A stretch of DNA of 5,488 bases from an uncultured Eubacteriales bacterium (GCA_900321525.1 ONWL01000207.1:1-5488); one strand, 5' to 3'; shown: positions 1 through 5,070, counted from the stretch's first letter. The notes: generated by a model from the letters alone, not told the origin. Numbers and translations are program-made.

Positions 1-33
1 AAACTGTAATTCCTGAAGTTGTGTTTCTTCCAC
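1..33 (-). CDS. Probable RluD-family pseudouridine synthase, N-terminal 11 codons only
   Basis: An open frame starts at a GTG (31-33, minus strand) and runs off the left edge, reading (M)EETQLQELQF. A GGGAG ribosome binding site lies 9 nt upstream at 43-47. The gene directly after lspA in Bacillota is very often rluD, a 23S rRNA pseudouridine synthase, and an acidic, glutamine-rich start is compatible with that family. The product name therefore rests on position rather than on any diagnostic motif. If the insertion at 67-280 and one copy of its 11-bp flanking repeat are removed, the gap to the lspA stop shrinks from 255 to 30 nt, which is normal operon spacing and supports this as a real start. 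Confidence 0.45.
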   Translation of the reverse strand, partial: MEETQLQELQF

Positions 34-42
34 TTTTCTTTA

Positions 43-50
43 CTCCCTTT
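43..50 (-). promoter_or_regulatory. Ribosome binding site for the truncated gene at the left edge
   Basis: The minus strand reads AAAGGGAG, 9 nt upstream of a GTG. It decides the start because there is no ATG in frame between the site and the window edge. Confidence 0.45.
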
Positions 51-55
51 CAGAT

Positions 56-66
56 TTCGTAAATTA
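56..66. repeat. Left copy of 11-bp target-site duplication (TTCGTAAATTA)
   Basis: Identical to 281-291 and immediately adjacent to the left terminus TAGGC of the MITE-like element. The bases just outside the repeat differ (T at 55, A at 280), so the identity is exactly 11 bp. Confidence 0.75.
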
Positions 67-280
67 TAGGCTATTGTGAAACTCTGTGATACAATCATAA
101 GACAGCCTGCACATCAGAAATTTTTTCATTTGAAAAACTCTGTGGAATGCCGGTACTTTATTTTTTGAGCAGTAGGCGATAAAAATATTAGTACCGTTGC
201 ATGCAACCGAAGTGAGAACGTGTTTTTCAAATAAAAATTTTGATGAAAGGCGTTCGGTATCATAGTTTCGCAATTGCCTA
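67..280. mobile_element. MITE-like insertion, 214 bp, with imperfect terminal inverted repeats
   Basis: The left end (67-83) reads TAGGCTATTGTGAAACT and the right end, on the other strand from 280 inward, reads TAGGCAATTGCGAAACT: 15 of 17 identical. The similarity continues inward as TGATAC on both arms, then CATCA/TGATG (112-116 with 241-245) and an 11-bp perfect match (128-138 with 222-232). The whole element could thus fold into a long imperfect hairpin. The centre holds a smaller nested inverted repeat (151-157 with 190-196) and a 12-bp palindrome (196-207). A perfect 11-bp direct repeat abuts both ends. It has no convincing coding sequence, so it would need a transposase in trans. I cannot assign it to a named IS family. 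Confidence 0.75.
151..207. repeat. Nested inverted repeats in the core of the MITE-like element
   Basis: CGGTACT (151-157) is exactly complementary to AGTACCG (190-196). T-rich and A-rich stretches just inside (158-166 and 181-189) can extend the stem imperfectly. The right arm runs directly into the 12-bp palindrome GTTGCATGCAAC (196-207). These form the apical part of the predicted fold. Confidence 0.55.
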
Positions 281-291
281 TTCGTAAATTA
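281..291. repeat. Right copy of 11-bp target-site duplication (TTCGTAAATTA)
   Basis: Identical to 56-66 and immediately adjacent to the right terminus of the element. The last three bases (289-291, TTA) are the complement of the lspA stop codon TAA, so the insertion duplicated the stop codon and left the lspA reading frame intact. Confidence 0.75.
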
Positions 292-789
292 CATCTCTTT
301 AGAAAATATCTCCTCGAAATCTGTTTCCTTGTATGCAAAGAGCAGCAAAATCACTGCCACAAAGCAGGATACGGTCACATAAATATCCGCCACATTGAAC
401 ACGGGGAAATCGATCAGCTTGAAATAGAAAAAGTCTACCACATACCCCTGTAATCCTCTGTCGATCATATTTCCGATGGCTCCTGCCATCAACACAAGCA
501 GGATCACTGATAAAGGTGTATATTTCTTCTTTGCCGGTATTTTCCAGTAAACCCATGCCATTGCAATCAGTGCCACTGCGGTGAGGATCAGAAAAAATTC
601 CCGGTGGTTTTGTAAAATCCCAAAGGCCGCACCTCTGTTTTCCACATATGTGAGTTCAAATACATTTTTGATTATAGAAACAGATTCCTTTCCCTTCAAA
701 TAGAACACTGCCAGATGCTTGGTCAGCTGATCCAATGCAGTCAGAATCAATATGCCCACAACCAACACCAGCCACTTTCCCTTCTTCAT
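289..789 (-). CDS. lspA: Lipoprotein signal peptidase (signal peptidase II)
   Basis: LspA is the membrane aspartic protease that cleaves the signal peptide of prolipoproteins after Lgt lipidates the lipobox cysteine. Numbering from the upstream ATG at 792 (167 aa), the family landmarks are in order: DQLTK (21-25) at the end of the first membrane helix, ENRGAAFG (51-58), GNMIDR with catalytic Asp111, and FNVADIY with catalytic Asp136. Four hydrophobic segments fit the usual topology (about 7-20, 66-83, 94-110, 137-153), and the length is typical. Two adjacent ATGs are possible. AGGAG at 794-798 lies 1 nt from the ATG at 792 but 4 nt from the ATG at 789, so I prefer 789 (166 aa, MKKGKW). It sits 88 nt downstream of aroB, and its stop codon lies inside the target duplication of a downstream insertion. 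Confidence 0.96.
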   Translation of the reverse strand: MKKGKWLVLVVGILILTALDQLTKHLAVFYLKGKESVSIIKNVFELTYVENRGAAFGILQNHREFFLILTAVALIAMAWVYWKIPAKKKYTPLSVILLVLMAGAIGNMIDRGLQGYVVDFFYFKLIDFPVFNVADIYVTVSCFVAVILLLFAYKETDFEEIFSKEM

Positions 790-793
790 CATA

Positions 794-799
794 CTCCTC
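794..799 (-). promoter_or_regulatory. lspA: Ribosome binding site of lspA
   Basis: The minus strand reads GAGGAG, then T, then ATGATG. Spacing of 4 nt favours the second ATG (789) over the first (792). Confidence 0.6.
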
Positions 800-814
800 T
801 TTTCCTTACATCAA

Positions 815-870
815 TCAGGTCATTACGAAACTTTTTTACAGACACCAGCCTGCACACCAGAAATTTTCAT
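815..870. repeat. Diverged fragment related to the left arm of the MITE-like element
   Basis: Positions 846-867 match 103-124 at 21 of 22 bases (shared core AGCCTGCACA-CAGAAATTTT), followed by CAT in both copies. Upstream, AGGTCATTACGAAACT (817-832) matches the terminus AGGCTATTGTGAAACT (68-83) at 12 of 16. The fragment fills most of the 85-nt gap between aroB and lspA. A CAATTGCCTG at 886-895, inside the last codons of aroB, resembles the other terminus (CAATTGCCTA, 271-280). I see no target duplication here, so it is an old, decayed or internally deleted copy. Confidence 0.55.
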
Positions 871-875
871 GTGCA
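851..875. repeat. Small inverted repeat just after aroB
   Basis: TGCACA (851-856) and TGTGCA (870-875) are perfect 6-bp complements around a 13-nt loop, 3 nt past the aroB stop. There is no T-run directly after the stem on the minus strand, so it is not a classical terminator. Confidence 0.35.
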
Positions 876-877
876 CT

Positions 878-2011
878 TTACAGACCAATTGCCTGTAAAC
901 CTGCTGCCATCTCTTCCATGGTCACTGTCTTGTCGATCACGGCATCTCCCACTTGTGCCAGCAGGATAAAGCGGATGGCTCCGGCATCCATCTTTTTATC
1001 ATTTTTCGTTGCCTGCAACACCTGCGCTCTGTCCAAACCATCTGCTGCCTCTCTGGCAAGCTGGTCTGTTTCCCGTACTTCTGCCATGGAAACCGGCAGA
1101 TGGAAGCTTTGAATGAGTCTTATACCTTCCTCTACTGTTTCAGCAGAAATGTATCCCTTTTCCTGAGAAATCCACAGCGCCGCTGCCATCCCCAGTGCCA
1201 CACATTCTCCGTGGTACAGGGCAAAGTCCATCTGTTTCTCAATGGCGTGTCCAAGGGTATGCCCGAAATTCAACAAGGCTCTTCTGCCCTTTTCGGTCGG
1301 GTCTTCCTCTACTACCACACGCTTGTTCTCACAGCTACGGTATACCATATATTCCAATGCTTCCGGCTCTTTGTCCAGAACCGCCTGTCTGTTTGCCTCT
1401 AACCACTCATAAAATGGTGCATCTGTGATAAAGCCATACTTGATCACTTCTCCCAGACCGGACCGGTAAATGCGTTCCGGCAATGTACGCAAAACGCTCA
1501 GGTTCATATAAACCAGTTTTGGCATGTGGAATGCGCCTACCATGTTTTTGTACTGGTCAAAGTCTACACCGGTCTTACCGCCTACACTGCTGTCTACCTG
1601 TGCCAACAGTGTGGTAGGAATCTGGATGAAATCAATGCCACGCAGATAAGTGGCCGCCGCAAATCCGGTCAGATCCCCTGTCACGCCACCACCCAGTGCC
1701 ACCAGTAAGTCTTTTCTGTCAAACTGTGCCAGAATCAGCTGCTCATACAGATCCCGCACTACATTCAGATTTTTGTATTCTTCTCCTGCAGGAAATACAA
1801 AGGAAATCACCTGACTGCCGCACCCCTGTAATGCACTCTTTACTGCCTCCAGATACAATTCCGCCACAGTAGAATCTGCCACCACACAAATTTTGTGACC
1901 TGTGGAACTGCTGATTTTTTCCACTTCCTCTGCCAACCCATCAAAGGATGTTTCCAGTACAATATCATAAATCGGTGTTTCCCCATTGGAAACTGTAATT
2001 CTTCTACTCAT
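878..2011 (-). CDS. aroB: 3-dehydroquinate synthase
   Basis: AroB converts DAHP to 3-dehydroquinate, the second step of the shikimate pathway, using NAD+ and a divalent metal in the cytoplasm. The 377-residue protein is close to the usual length. Landmarks in order: the nucleotide-binding glycine loop GGGVTGDLTGF (107-117); PTTLLAQVDSSVGGKTG (132-148); NMVGAFHMP (156-164); GLGEVIKYG (185-193); NFGHTLGHAIE (248-258); YHGE (266-269); and KNDKK (336-340). The expected metal ligands are Glu188, His251 and His267, with the 16-residue histidine spacing seen in the family. The ATG at 2011 has GAGG 6 nt upstream and begins 3 nt after the ylmH stop, so it is probably translationally coupled. The last codons (GLQAIGL) overlap a sequence resembling a MITE terminus. 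An aromatic pathway gene inside a division/lipoprotein cluster is an unusual neighbour. Confidence 0.97.
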   Translation of the reverse strand: MSRRITVSNGETPIYDIVLETSFDGLAEEVEKISSSTGHKICVVADSTVAELYLEAVKSALQGCGSQVISFVFPAGEEYKNLNVVRDLYEQLILAQFDRKDLLVALGGGVTGDLTGFAAATYLRGIDFIQIPTTLLAQVDSSVGGKTGVDFDQYKNMVGAFHMPKLVYMNLSVLRTLPERIYRSGLGEVIKYGFITDAPFYEWLEANRQAVLDKEPEALEYMVYRSCENKRVVVEEDPTEKGRRALLNFGHTLGHAIEKQMDFALYHGECVALGMAAALWISQEKGYISAETVEEGIRLIQSFHLPVSMAEVRETDQLAREAADGLDRAQVLQATKNDKKMDAGAIRFILLAQVGDAVIDKTVTMEEMAAGLQAIGL

Positions 2012-2014
2012 GCC

Positions 2015-2689
2015 TTACCTCTTTCTAATATACTTCCAGTTCCGCTCCATACCGTCCCTTTTTTTTTTTTTTTTCTGCCTGACAAATACCTTCTCAGCAG
2101 AAATGGCATCTGCTGCCTTGCCCCTGGACAACCGAAATGCCAGTGCAGTTAATACATCGATGCGGAAAGATGCCACTGTACCGGATACCTGCTTTCGATT
2201 CTGTTCCACCTGAATGGCTTCCAGGGATACGACCCGGCAGGATACATTGGTGTGACGGACTCTGGTCAGATTGTCACAAATATAGGATGCCAGAGAATCC
2301 ATACAGATTGCATAAGCGGTCTGTTCACTAATAAAAATATCGCCTAACTTCTTCCGGTCAATTCCCAGTCCAATGAGAGTGCCCAGATAATCCCGATGGG
2401 TCAGTTCCTCTGCAAACTTCCGATTGACTGGTGTAATCTCTACCACTGACAAGGGAGCCGGTGCATCTGCTCCAGCTCCCTTTGGTCGAAAACATGCGAT
2501 TTTGCGCTCTGCCATAGGATGCAGTCCCTCTAATGTCACATCTACAAAAAAGAGTTCCTGCTGCATCTGCCAGAACAGACTCTGTTCATTCAGATTCAAA
2601 AAATCACTGTATGTAGGAATATTACGCCGGTCACTTATATCTGCAAGTTCCTGTAATCTTCTACAAAATAACTGTTCTTCTTTGTTCAT
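2015..2689 (-). CDS. ylmH: YlmH-type S4-domain RNA-binding protein, C-terminus altered at a poly-A tract
   Basis: YlmH proteins are about 250-265 aa, with an N-terminal and middle region typical of the family and a C-terminal S4 RNA-binding domain. They lie in the sepF cluster and in Bacillus have been linked to rescue of stalled ribosomes. Family-like segments here are RRLQELADISDRRNIPTYSDF (about 10-30), the conserved NRKFAEELTHRDYLGTLIGLG (about 89-109) and GDIFI (116-120). The first half of an S4 domain (176-203) follows, ending at EKVFV. A run of 16 A bases then encodes Lys206-210 and an atypical tail RDGMERNWKYIRKR, giving only 224 aa. The second half of S4 (usually a VNG-type turn and RG-G-F strand) is missing. 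The start ATG is 1 nt from the sepF stop with only a weak AGG upstream, implying translational coupling. Either a natural C-terminal lesion, a slippage site, or a homopolymer sequencing error. Confidence 0.85.
   Translation of the reverse strand: MNKEEQLFCRRLQELADISDRRNIPTYSDFLNLNEQSLFWQMQQELFFVDVTLEGLHPMAERKIACFRPKGAGADAPAPLSVVEITPVNRKFAEELTHRDYLGTLIGLGIDRKKLGDIFISEQTAYAICMDSLASYICDNLTRVRHTNVSCRVVSLEAIQVEQNRKQVSGTVASFRIDVLTALAFRLSRGKAADAISAEKVFVRQKKKKKRDGMERNWKYIRKR
2018..2022 (-). promoter_or_regulatory. aroB: Ribosome binding site of aroB
   Basis: The minus strand reads AGAGG 6 nt before the ATG at 2011. The site lies inside the last codons of ylmH, consistent with coupling between the two genes. 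Confidence 0.6.
2059..2074 (-). repeat. ylmH: 16-base homopolymer (A16 on the coding strand) within ylmH
   Basis: Sixteen consecutive T on the plus strand read as AAA lysine codons in ylmH. The frame given by 16 A ends at a TAA (2015-2017). One more A (17) would read KKGRYGAELEVY and stop at 2025-2027. One fewer (15) would read GTVWSGTGSILERGKA and stop at 2008-2010, overlapping the aroB start as ATGA. The tract is long enough for replication or transcription slippage and for base-calling error. Confidence 0.9.
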
Positions 2690-2690
2690 A

Positions 2691-3248
2691 TCAGCCTAAA
2701 TTCAAAGAAGATAGATCAATGGTTTCGCTGAGCAGATCGGTAAAATCCCCAGACAACTCCACGGTACTGGGTGTGGCAATGAAAATCTTCTTGGAAATCT
2801 TCTGTAAATTACCGCCCATGGTATAGCATGCACCTACTGTAAAGTCAATGATTCTCTGTCCTAGTTCTACATTCATCTCTTCTAAATTTAACACAACAGT
2901 CTTACCATCAATCAAAAAGTCTGCGATTTCATTGGAATCCTCATAGGACTTTGGAATGATCATACGAACCTCTGACTGCTTACTTCCACCTGTTTTTACT
3001 GCCATAACTCTTGCACTCCTTACTGCCTGTTTTTTTACAACTGTTGCCGATTCATCCGGTATTTCTACTTCTGTTTCTTCTACTTTTGATCTCTTAAAAA
3101 GAGACTTTTTCTCCTTTGGTTCGGAATTTCGGAAGAAACTACCCGCTGTCTCTTCTTCTACATCTTCCTCATCCTCTAACTCTGAATCTAAATTTTCATC
3201 ATCTGGAATCATCTTCATAGAAGAAAGTATGCGATCCATAATTTCCAT
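2691..3248 (-). CDS. sepF: Cell division protein SepF
   Basis: SepF binds the FtsZ C-terminus and tethers and bundles FtsZ filaments at the septal membrane. The protein is 185 aa. An N-terminal amphipathic stretch (MEIMDRILSSMKM) fits the membrane-binding helix. It is followed by a strongly acidic linker (16-34), a charged low-complexity region to about 90, and the globular SepF domain (about 92-167). The domain shows the family signatures VVLNLEEM (118-125), RIIDFTVGACYTMGGNLQKI (132-151) and KIFIATP (154-160). The ATG at 3248 is preferred over that at 3239 because GGAGG lies 9 nt upstream of the first. It heads the sepF-ylmH-aroB run and has its own strong promoter. yggS, usually just upstream of sepF, is not present here. 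Confidence 0.95.
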   Translation of the reverse strand: MEIMDRILSSMKMIPDDENLDSELEDEEDVEEETAGSFFRNSEPKEKKSLFKRSKVEETEVEIPDESATVVKKQAVRSARVMAVKTGGSKQSEVRMIIPKSYEDSNEIADFLIDGKTVVLNLEEMNVELGQRIIDFTVGACYTMGGNLQKISKKIFIATPSTVELSGDFTDLLSETIDLSSLNLG

Positions 3249-3257
3249 AAAATATGT

Positions 3258-3262
3258 CCTCC
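3258..3262 (-). promoter_or_regulatory. sepF: Ribosome binding site of sepF
   Basis: The minus strand reads GGAGG, 9 nt before the ATG at 3248 and 18 nt before the alternative ATG at 3239. It therefore decides for the upstream start. Confidence 0.75.
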
Positions 3263-3301
3263 ATTTTATCTAATCTTCTTTTGGTACGATGTTATGGTTC
3301 T

Positions 3302-3331
3302 ATTATGCTTTGTAAAGGGCCATTCTGTCAA
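3302..3331 (-). promoter_or_regulatory. Sigma-A-type promoter of the sepF operon
   Basis: On the minus strand a perfect TTGACA (3326-3331) is separated by 18 bp from CATAAT (3302-3307), a 5/6 match to the -10 consensus. Initiation would be near 3295, giving a leader of roughly 45 nt that carries the GGAGG of sepF. It implies that sepF, ylmH and aroB, and perhaps lspA, can be transcribed independently of the HlyD-like gene. Confidence 0.75.
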
Positions 3332-3349
3332 CAAAAAAGTGAAAATTCC

Positions 3350-3397
3350 TGTAAGATTGCCAAAGCCCCTTGCTGCACTGCAATCTGTAATCTTACA
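3350..3397 (-). terminator. Possible terminator or regulatory hairpin after the HlyD-like gene
   Basis: TGTAAGATT (3350-3358) is perfectly complementary to AATCTTACA (3389-3397) around a 30-nt loop. A competing inner pairing is GATTGC (3355-3360) with GCAATC (3380-3385). On the minus strand the stem is followed by GGAATTTTCACTTTTTT, a T-rich but interrupted tail. It sits between the HlyD-like stop and the sepF promoter, so termination of the upstream transcript is the simplest reading. The long loop makes this uncertain. Confidence 0.4.
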
Positions 3398-3426
3398 TAA
3401 GTCAGTGTCCATGAGCGTAAAATGGG

Positions 3427-3450
3427 GTGCTGTTATCAATAATACAGCAC
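3427..3450 (-). repeat. Hairpin spanning the stop codon of the HlyD-like gene
   Basis: GTGCTGT (3427-3433) pairs with ACAGCAC (3444-3450) around a 10-nt loop that contains the TGA stop (3436-3438). There is no proper T-run after it on the minus strand, so it may be a stability element rather than a terminator. Confidence 0.4.
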
Positions 3451-4911
3451 CTGATACTCTTCCACCGATGCCGCATCTACGACGATATAATCAAACGGTG
3501 AAATTCCGTACCGAACCCCCTTTTCCACAATCTGATAATTGTGATCAGATGTTTCCCCCAATATCGAAATCTGTCGAAACTCTGCATATCCCTGATTGGC
3601 CAGATAAACCCCCGGTAATGTCACCTGATTGGAAATGGTATAAGTTTCCCCTCCATCCGGTGACCGGAGCACATCTCCTAACTGCAAGCTTTCTGCATCA
3701 ATGTAATACCATTTATCCACTGCTTGGGCACTTCCATCCTCTGACGGTGTATCCTCTGTGACCACACCGTAGATTTGTACAATCACATTCTGCACACTTG
3801 GATTTCCTTCACTGTCCACTGCTTCTTTAAAAAACACCACCCGTCCGCTGTTGTTGACTGACTGATACGCTGCCGGCACCATAAAGAACTGTTTCTCCGT
3901 CACAGCGGAAGAAGGAATCTTCAGACCGATCATATTCTCATCTACCAGTTCAAACTCCACAAAACGATTATTCAAAAAATTGGAACCCATAGAAGTAAAA
4001 TCAATCCTGGCACATACCGTACCGTCTCCTAACAACTCCAAATACATCTTACCTTGCAAGGTCTGTTCTAACTGCTCAAAGTAAACGGACTGTCTGGTAC
4101 CCTCTGTGTAGCTAAGATTCTTGCCAAACCGATTCATCTCATCTTCACTAAGCAGAAAATGAACGCTGAACTGGTCATCCTTCACCAACTTATAGACAAA
4201 AGCATCCTGTTCCACATAAGAACCTGCCTGTGTAATCTTCGTCTCTGCCACATGCTGTATCAGATCCGACACCTGCAACGTATCATTGTCGGCACCATCA
4301 TATTGATCAGACTGATACAAAACAAAGCCGCTTTGATCTGTAGACACTTTGAAAAAGGCATCCTGAGAGGCAGAATCTGCCAGTTGTTGCAATGCTTCTT
4401 CATTCAGCGCATCTAATACTGATACGACAATGGTATTTTTCACCGTATATACATCTTTAAAATCTATCGGCTGAAATTCCGTACTGAACTCTACCATCTT
4501 ATCTTTCAAACGAAGCAGACTGTCTCTGGCCAAATCGGTTCCATCGTTGGATGCCGCAATCAGCAGCTGGGAAAAATTACCGGTTTCATCTAATGTATAT
4601 ATGGTGGCTCCTGCCGATGCCTTTCGTCCGTTTGTCACATAAAAATTAATATATCCTGCATGATCTGCCGTATAAACATACTCTTCTCTGGTGATCAAAC
4701 CACTATAATATCTGTTTGTACTGATTTTTTCACTGGTCTTCACCTCAAAAAGGGCAATGTCATCATTGTCTGCAAAATGCATCACCTGTACCACCAAATA
4801 TACAAGGATTGCTGCAAAGACCAGAAAAAACCAGTCAAACTTCCTTTTTTTCTTCTTTTGATACGAAACCACCTTACGGTTTCGCCCTTTATTCCCTGAA
4901 GTTTTCGCCAT
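3436..4911 (-). CDS. HlyD-like membrane-anchored adaptor-type protein
   Basis: A 491-residue protein with a lysine/arginine-rich cytoplasmic N-terminus (about 1-25, including KKKKRK at 19-24), one membrane helix (about 27-46, WFF to MHF) and a large outer region. By the positive-inside rule this is type II (N-in). Residues about 68-109 (YSGLITREE, then TADHAGYINFYVTNGRKASAGATIYTLDE) look like a biotinyl/lipoyl-like half motif of the membrane-fusion (HlyD) family. The rest is mostly beta-like and not recognised further. HlyD-like proteins annotated in Lachnospiraceae are commonly seen next to sepF/yggS. No ABC or RND transporter partner is in the window, so an export role is not shown; a division or envelope role is inference from position. 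The ATG at 4911 has AAAGGG 7 nt upstream, and the gene has its own promoter. Confidence 0.8.
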   Translation of the reverse strand: MAKTSGNKGRNRKVVSYQKKKKRKFDWFFLVFAAILVYLVVQVMHFADNDDIALFEVKTSEKISTNRYYSGLITREEYVYTADHAGYINFYVTNGRKASAGATIYTLDETGNFSQLLIAASNDGTDLARDSLLRLKDKMVEFSTEFQPIDFKDVYTVKNTIVVSVLDALNEEALQQLADSASQDAFFKVSTDQSGFVLYQSDQYDGADNDTLQVSDLIQHVAETKITQAGSYVEQDAFVYKLVKDDQFSVHFLLSEDEMNRFGKNLSYTEGTRQSVYFEQLEQTLQGKMYLELLGDGTVCARIDFTSMGSNFLNNRFVEFELVDENMIGLKIPSSAVTEKQFFMVPAAYQSVNNSGRVVFFKEAVDSEGNPSVQNVIVQIYGVVTEDTPSEDGSAQAVDKWYYIDAESLQLGDVLRSPDGGETYTISNQVTLPGVYLANQGYAEFRQISILGETSDHNYQIVEKGVRYGISPFDYIVVDAASVEEYQVLYY

Positions 4912-4918
4912 GATTACG

Positions 4919-4925
4919 CCCTTTC
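4919..4925 (-). promoter_or_regulatory. Ribosome binding site of the HlyD-like gene
   Basis: The minus strand reads GAAAGGG, 7 nt before the ATG at 4911. A similar GAAAGGG is repeated further upstream but is too far to serve this start. Confidence 0.55.
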
Positions 4926-4938
4926 ATCATCCCTTTCT

Positions 4939-4965
4939 GCAACTGCGCAGTCTCTCCACAGTTGC
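4939..4965 (-). repeat. 5' leader hairpin of the HlyD-like gene
   Basis: GCAACTG (4939-4945) pairs perfectly with CAGTTGC (4959-4965) around a 13-nt loop. With the -10 box at 4975-4980, transcription should start near 4968, placing this hairpin at the very 5' end of the mRNA. It could stabilise the transcript or be an operator. Confidence 0.5.
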
Positions 4966-4974
4966 CACTTTTTT

Positions 4975-5003
4975 ATTATAATCTTTTTCCTCTCAAATGA
5001 AAA
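4975..5003 (-). promoter_or_regulatory. Sigma-A-type promoter of the HlyD-like gene
   Basis: On the minus strand TTTTCA (4998-5003, 4/6 to TTGACA) is followed after exactly 17 bp by a perfect TATAAT (4975-4980). The -10 lies in the palindrome ATTATAAT (4975-4982), so a TATAAT is also readable on the plus strand (4977-4982), but without a recognisable -35 for that direction. Confidence 0.7.
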
Positions 5004-5021
5004 GAATAAAATGAATTTTTT

Positions 5022-5050
5022 TTGGACATACTGATGGAAGTAACGATATG
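5022..5050 (+). promoter_or_regulatory. Weak candidate promoter for the DUF378 gene
   Basis: TTGGAC (5022-5027) lies 17 bp before GATATG (5045-5050), which matches the -10 consensus at only 3 of 6. It is the best-placed candidate I can find upstream of the gene, but it is not strong. Confidence 0.25.
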
Positions 5051-5065
5051 GTTGTCTTTCACAAC
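5051..5065 (+). repeat. Small stem-loop ahead of the DUF378 ribosome binding site
   Basis: GTTGT (5051-5055) pairs with ACAAC (5061-5065) around a 5-nt loop, ending 5 nt before GGAGG. It is short and A/T-rich in the loop, and could be chance. Confidence 0.25.
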
Positions 5066-5070
5066 AGATT

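Noticed and set aside
64..338. Two overlapping minus-strand open frames of about 70 codons in the lspA downstream region
   Set aside because: They lie within the inverted-repeat insertion, have no ribosome binding site or family resemblance, and one overlaps the lspA 3' end in another frame.
842..871. Possible tiny minus-strand peptide starting ATGAAAATTTCTGG after aroB
   Set aside because: It coincides with the repeat fragment, lacks a ribosome binding site and would be only about 15 residues.
715..1428. Several plus-strand open frames opposite lspA and aroB
   Set aside because: They are antisense shadows of strongly supported genes, without ribosome binding sites or recognisable products.
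1895..2699. Plus-strand open frames opposite aroB and ylmH
   Set aside because: Antisense shadows; one reads through the T16 tract as a run of phenylalanines.
2956..3273. Plus-strand 105-codon open frame opposite sepF
   Set aside because: Serine-rich mirror of the acidic SepF linker, lying wholly opposite a confident gene.
3294..3761. Plus-strand 155-codon open frame
   Set aside because: It covers the sepF promoter and the HlyD-like gene 3' end in antisense, with no ribosome binding site and no family features.
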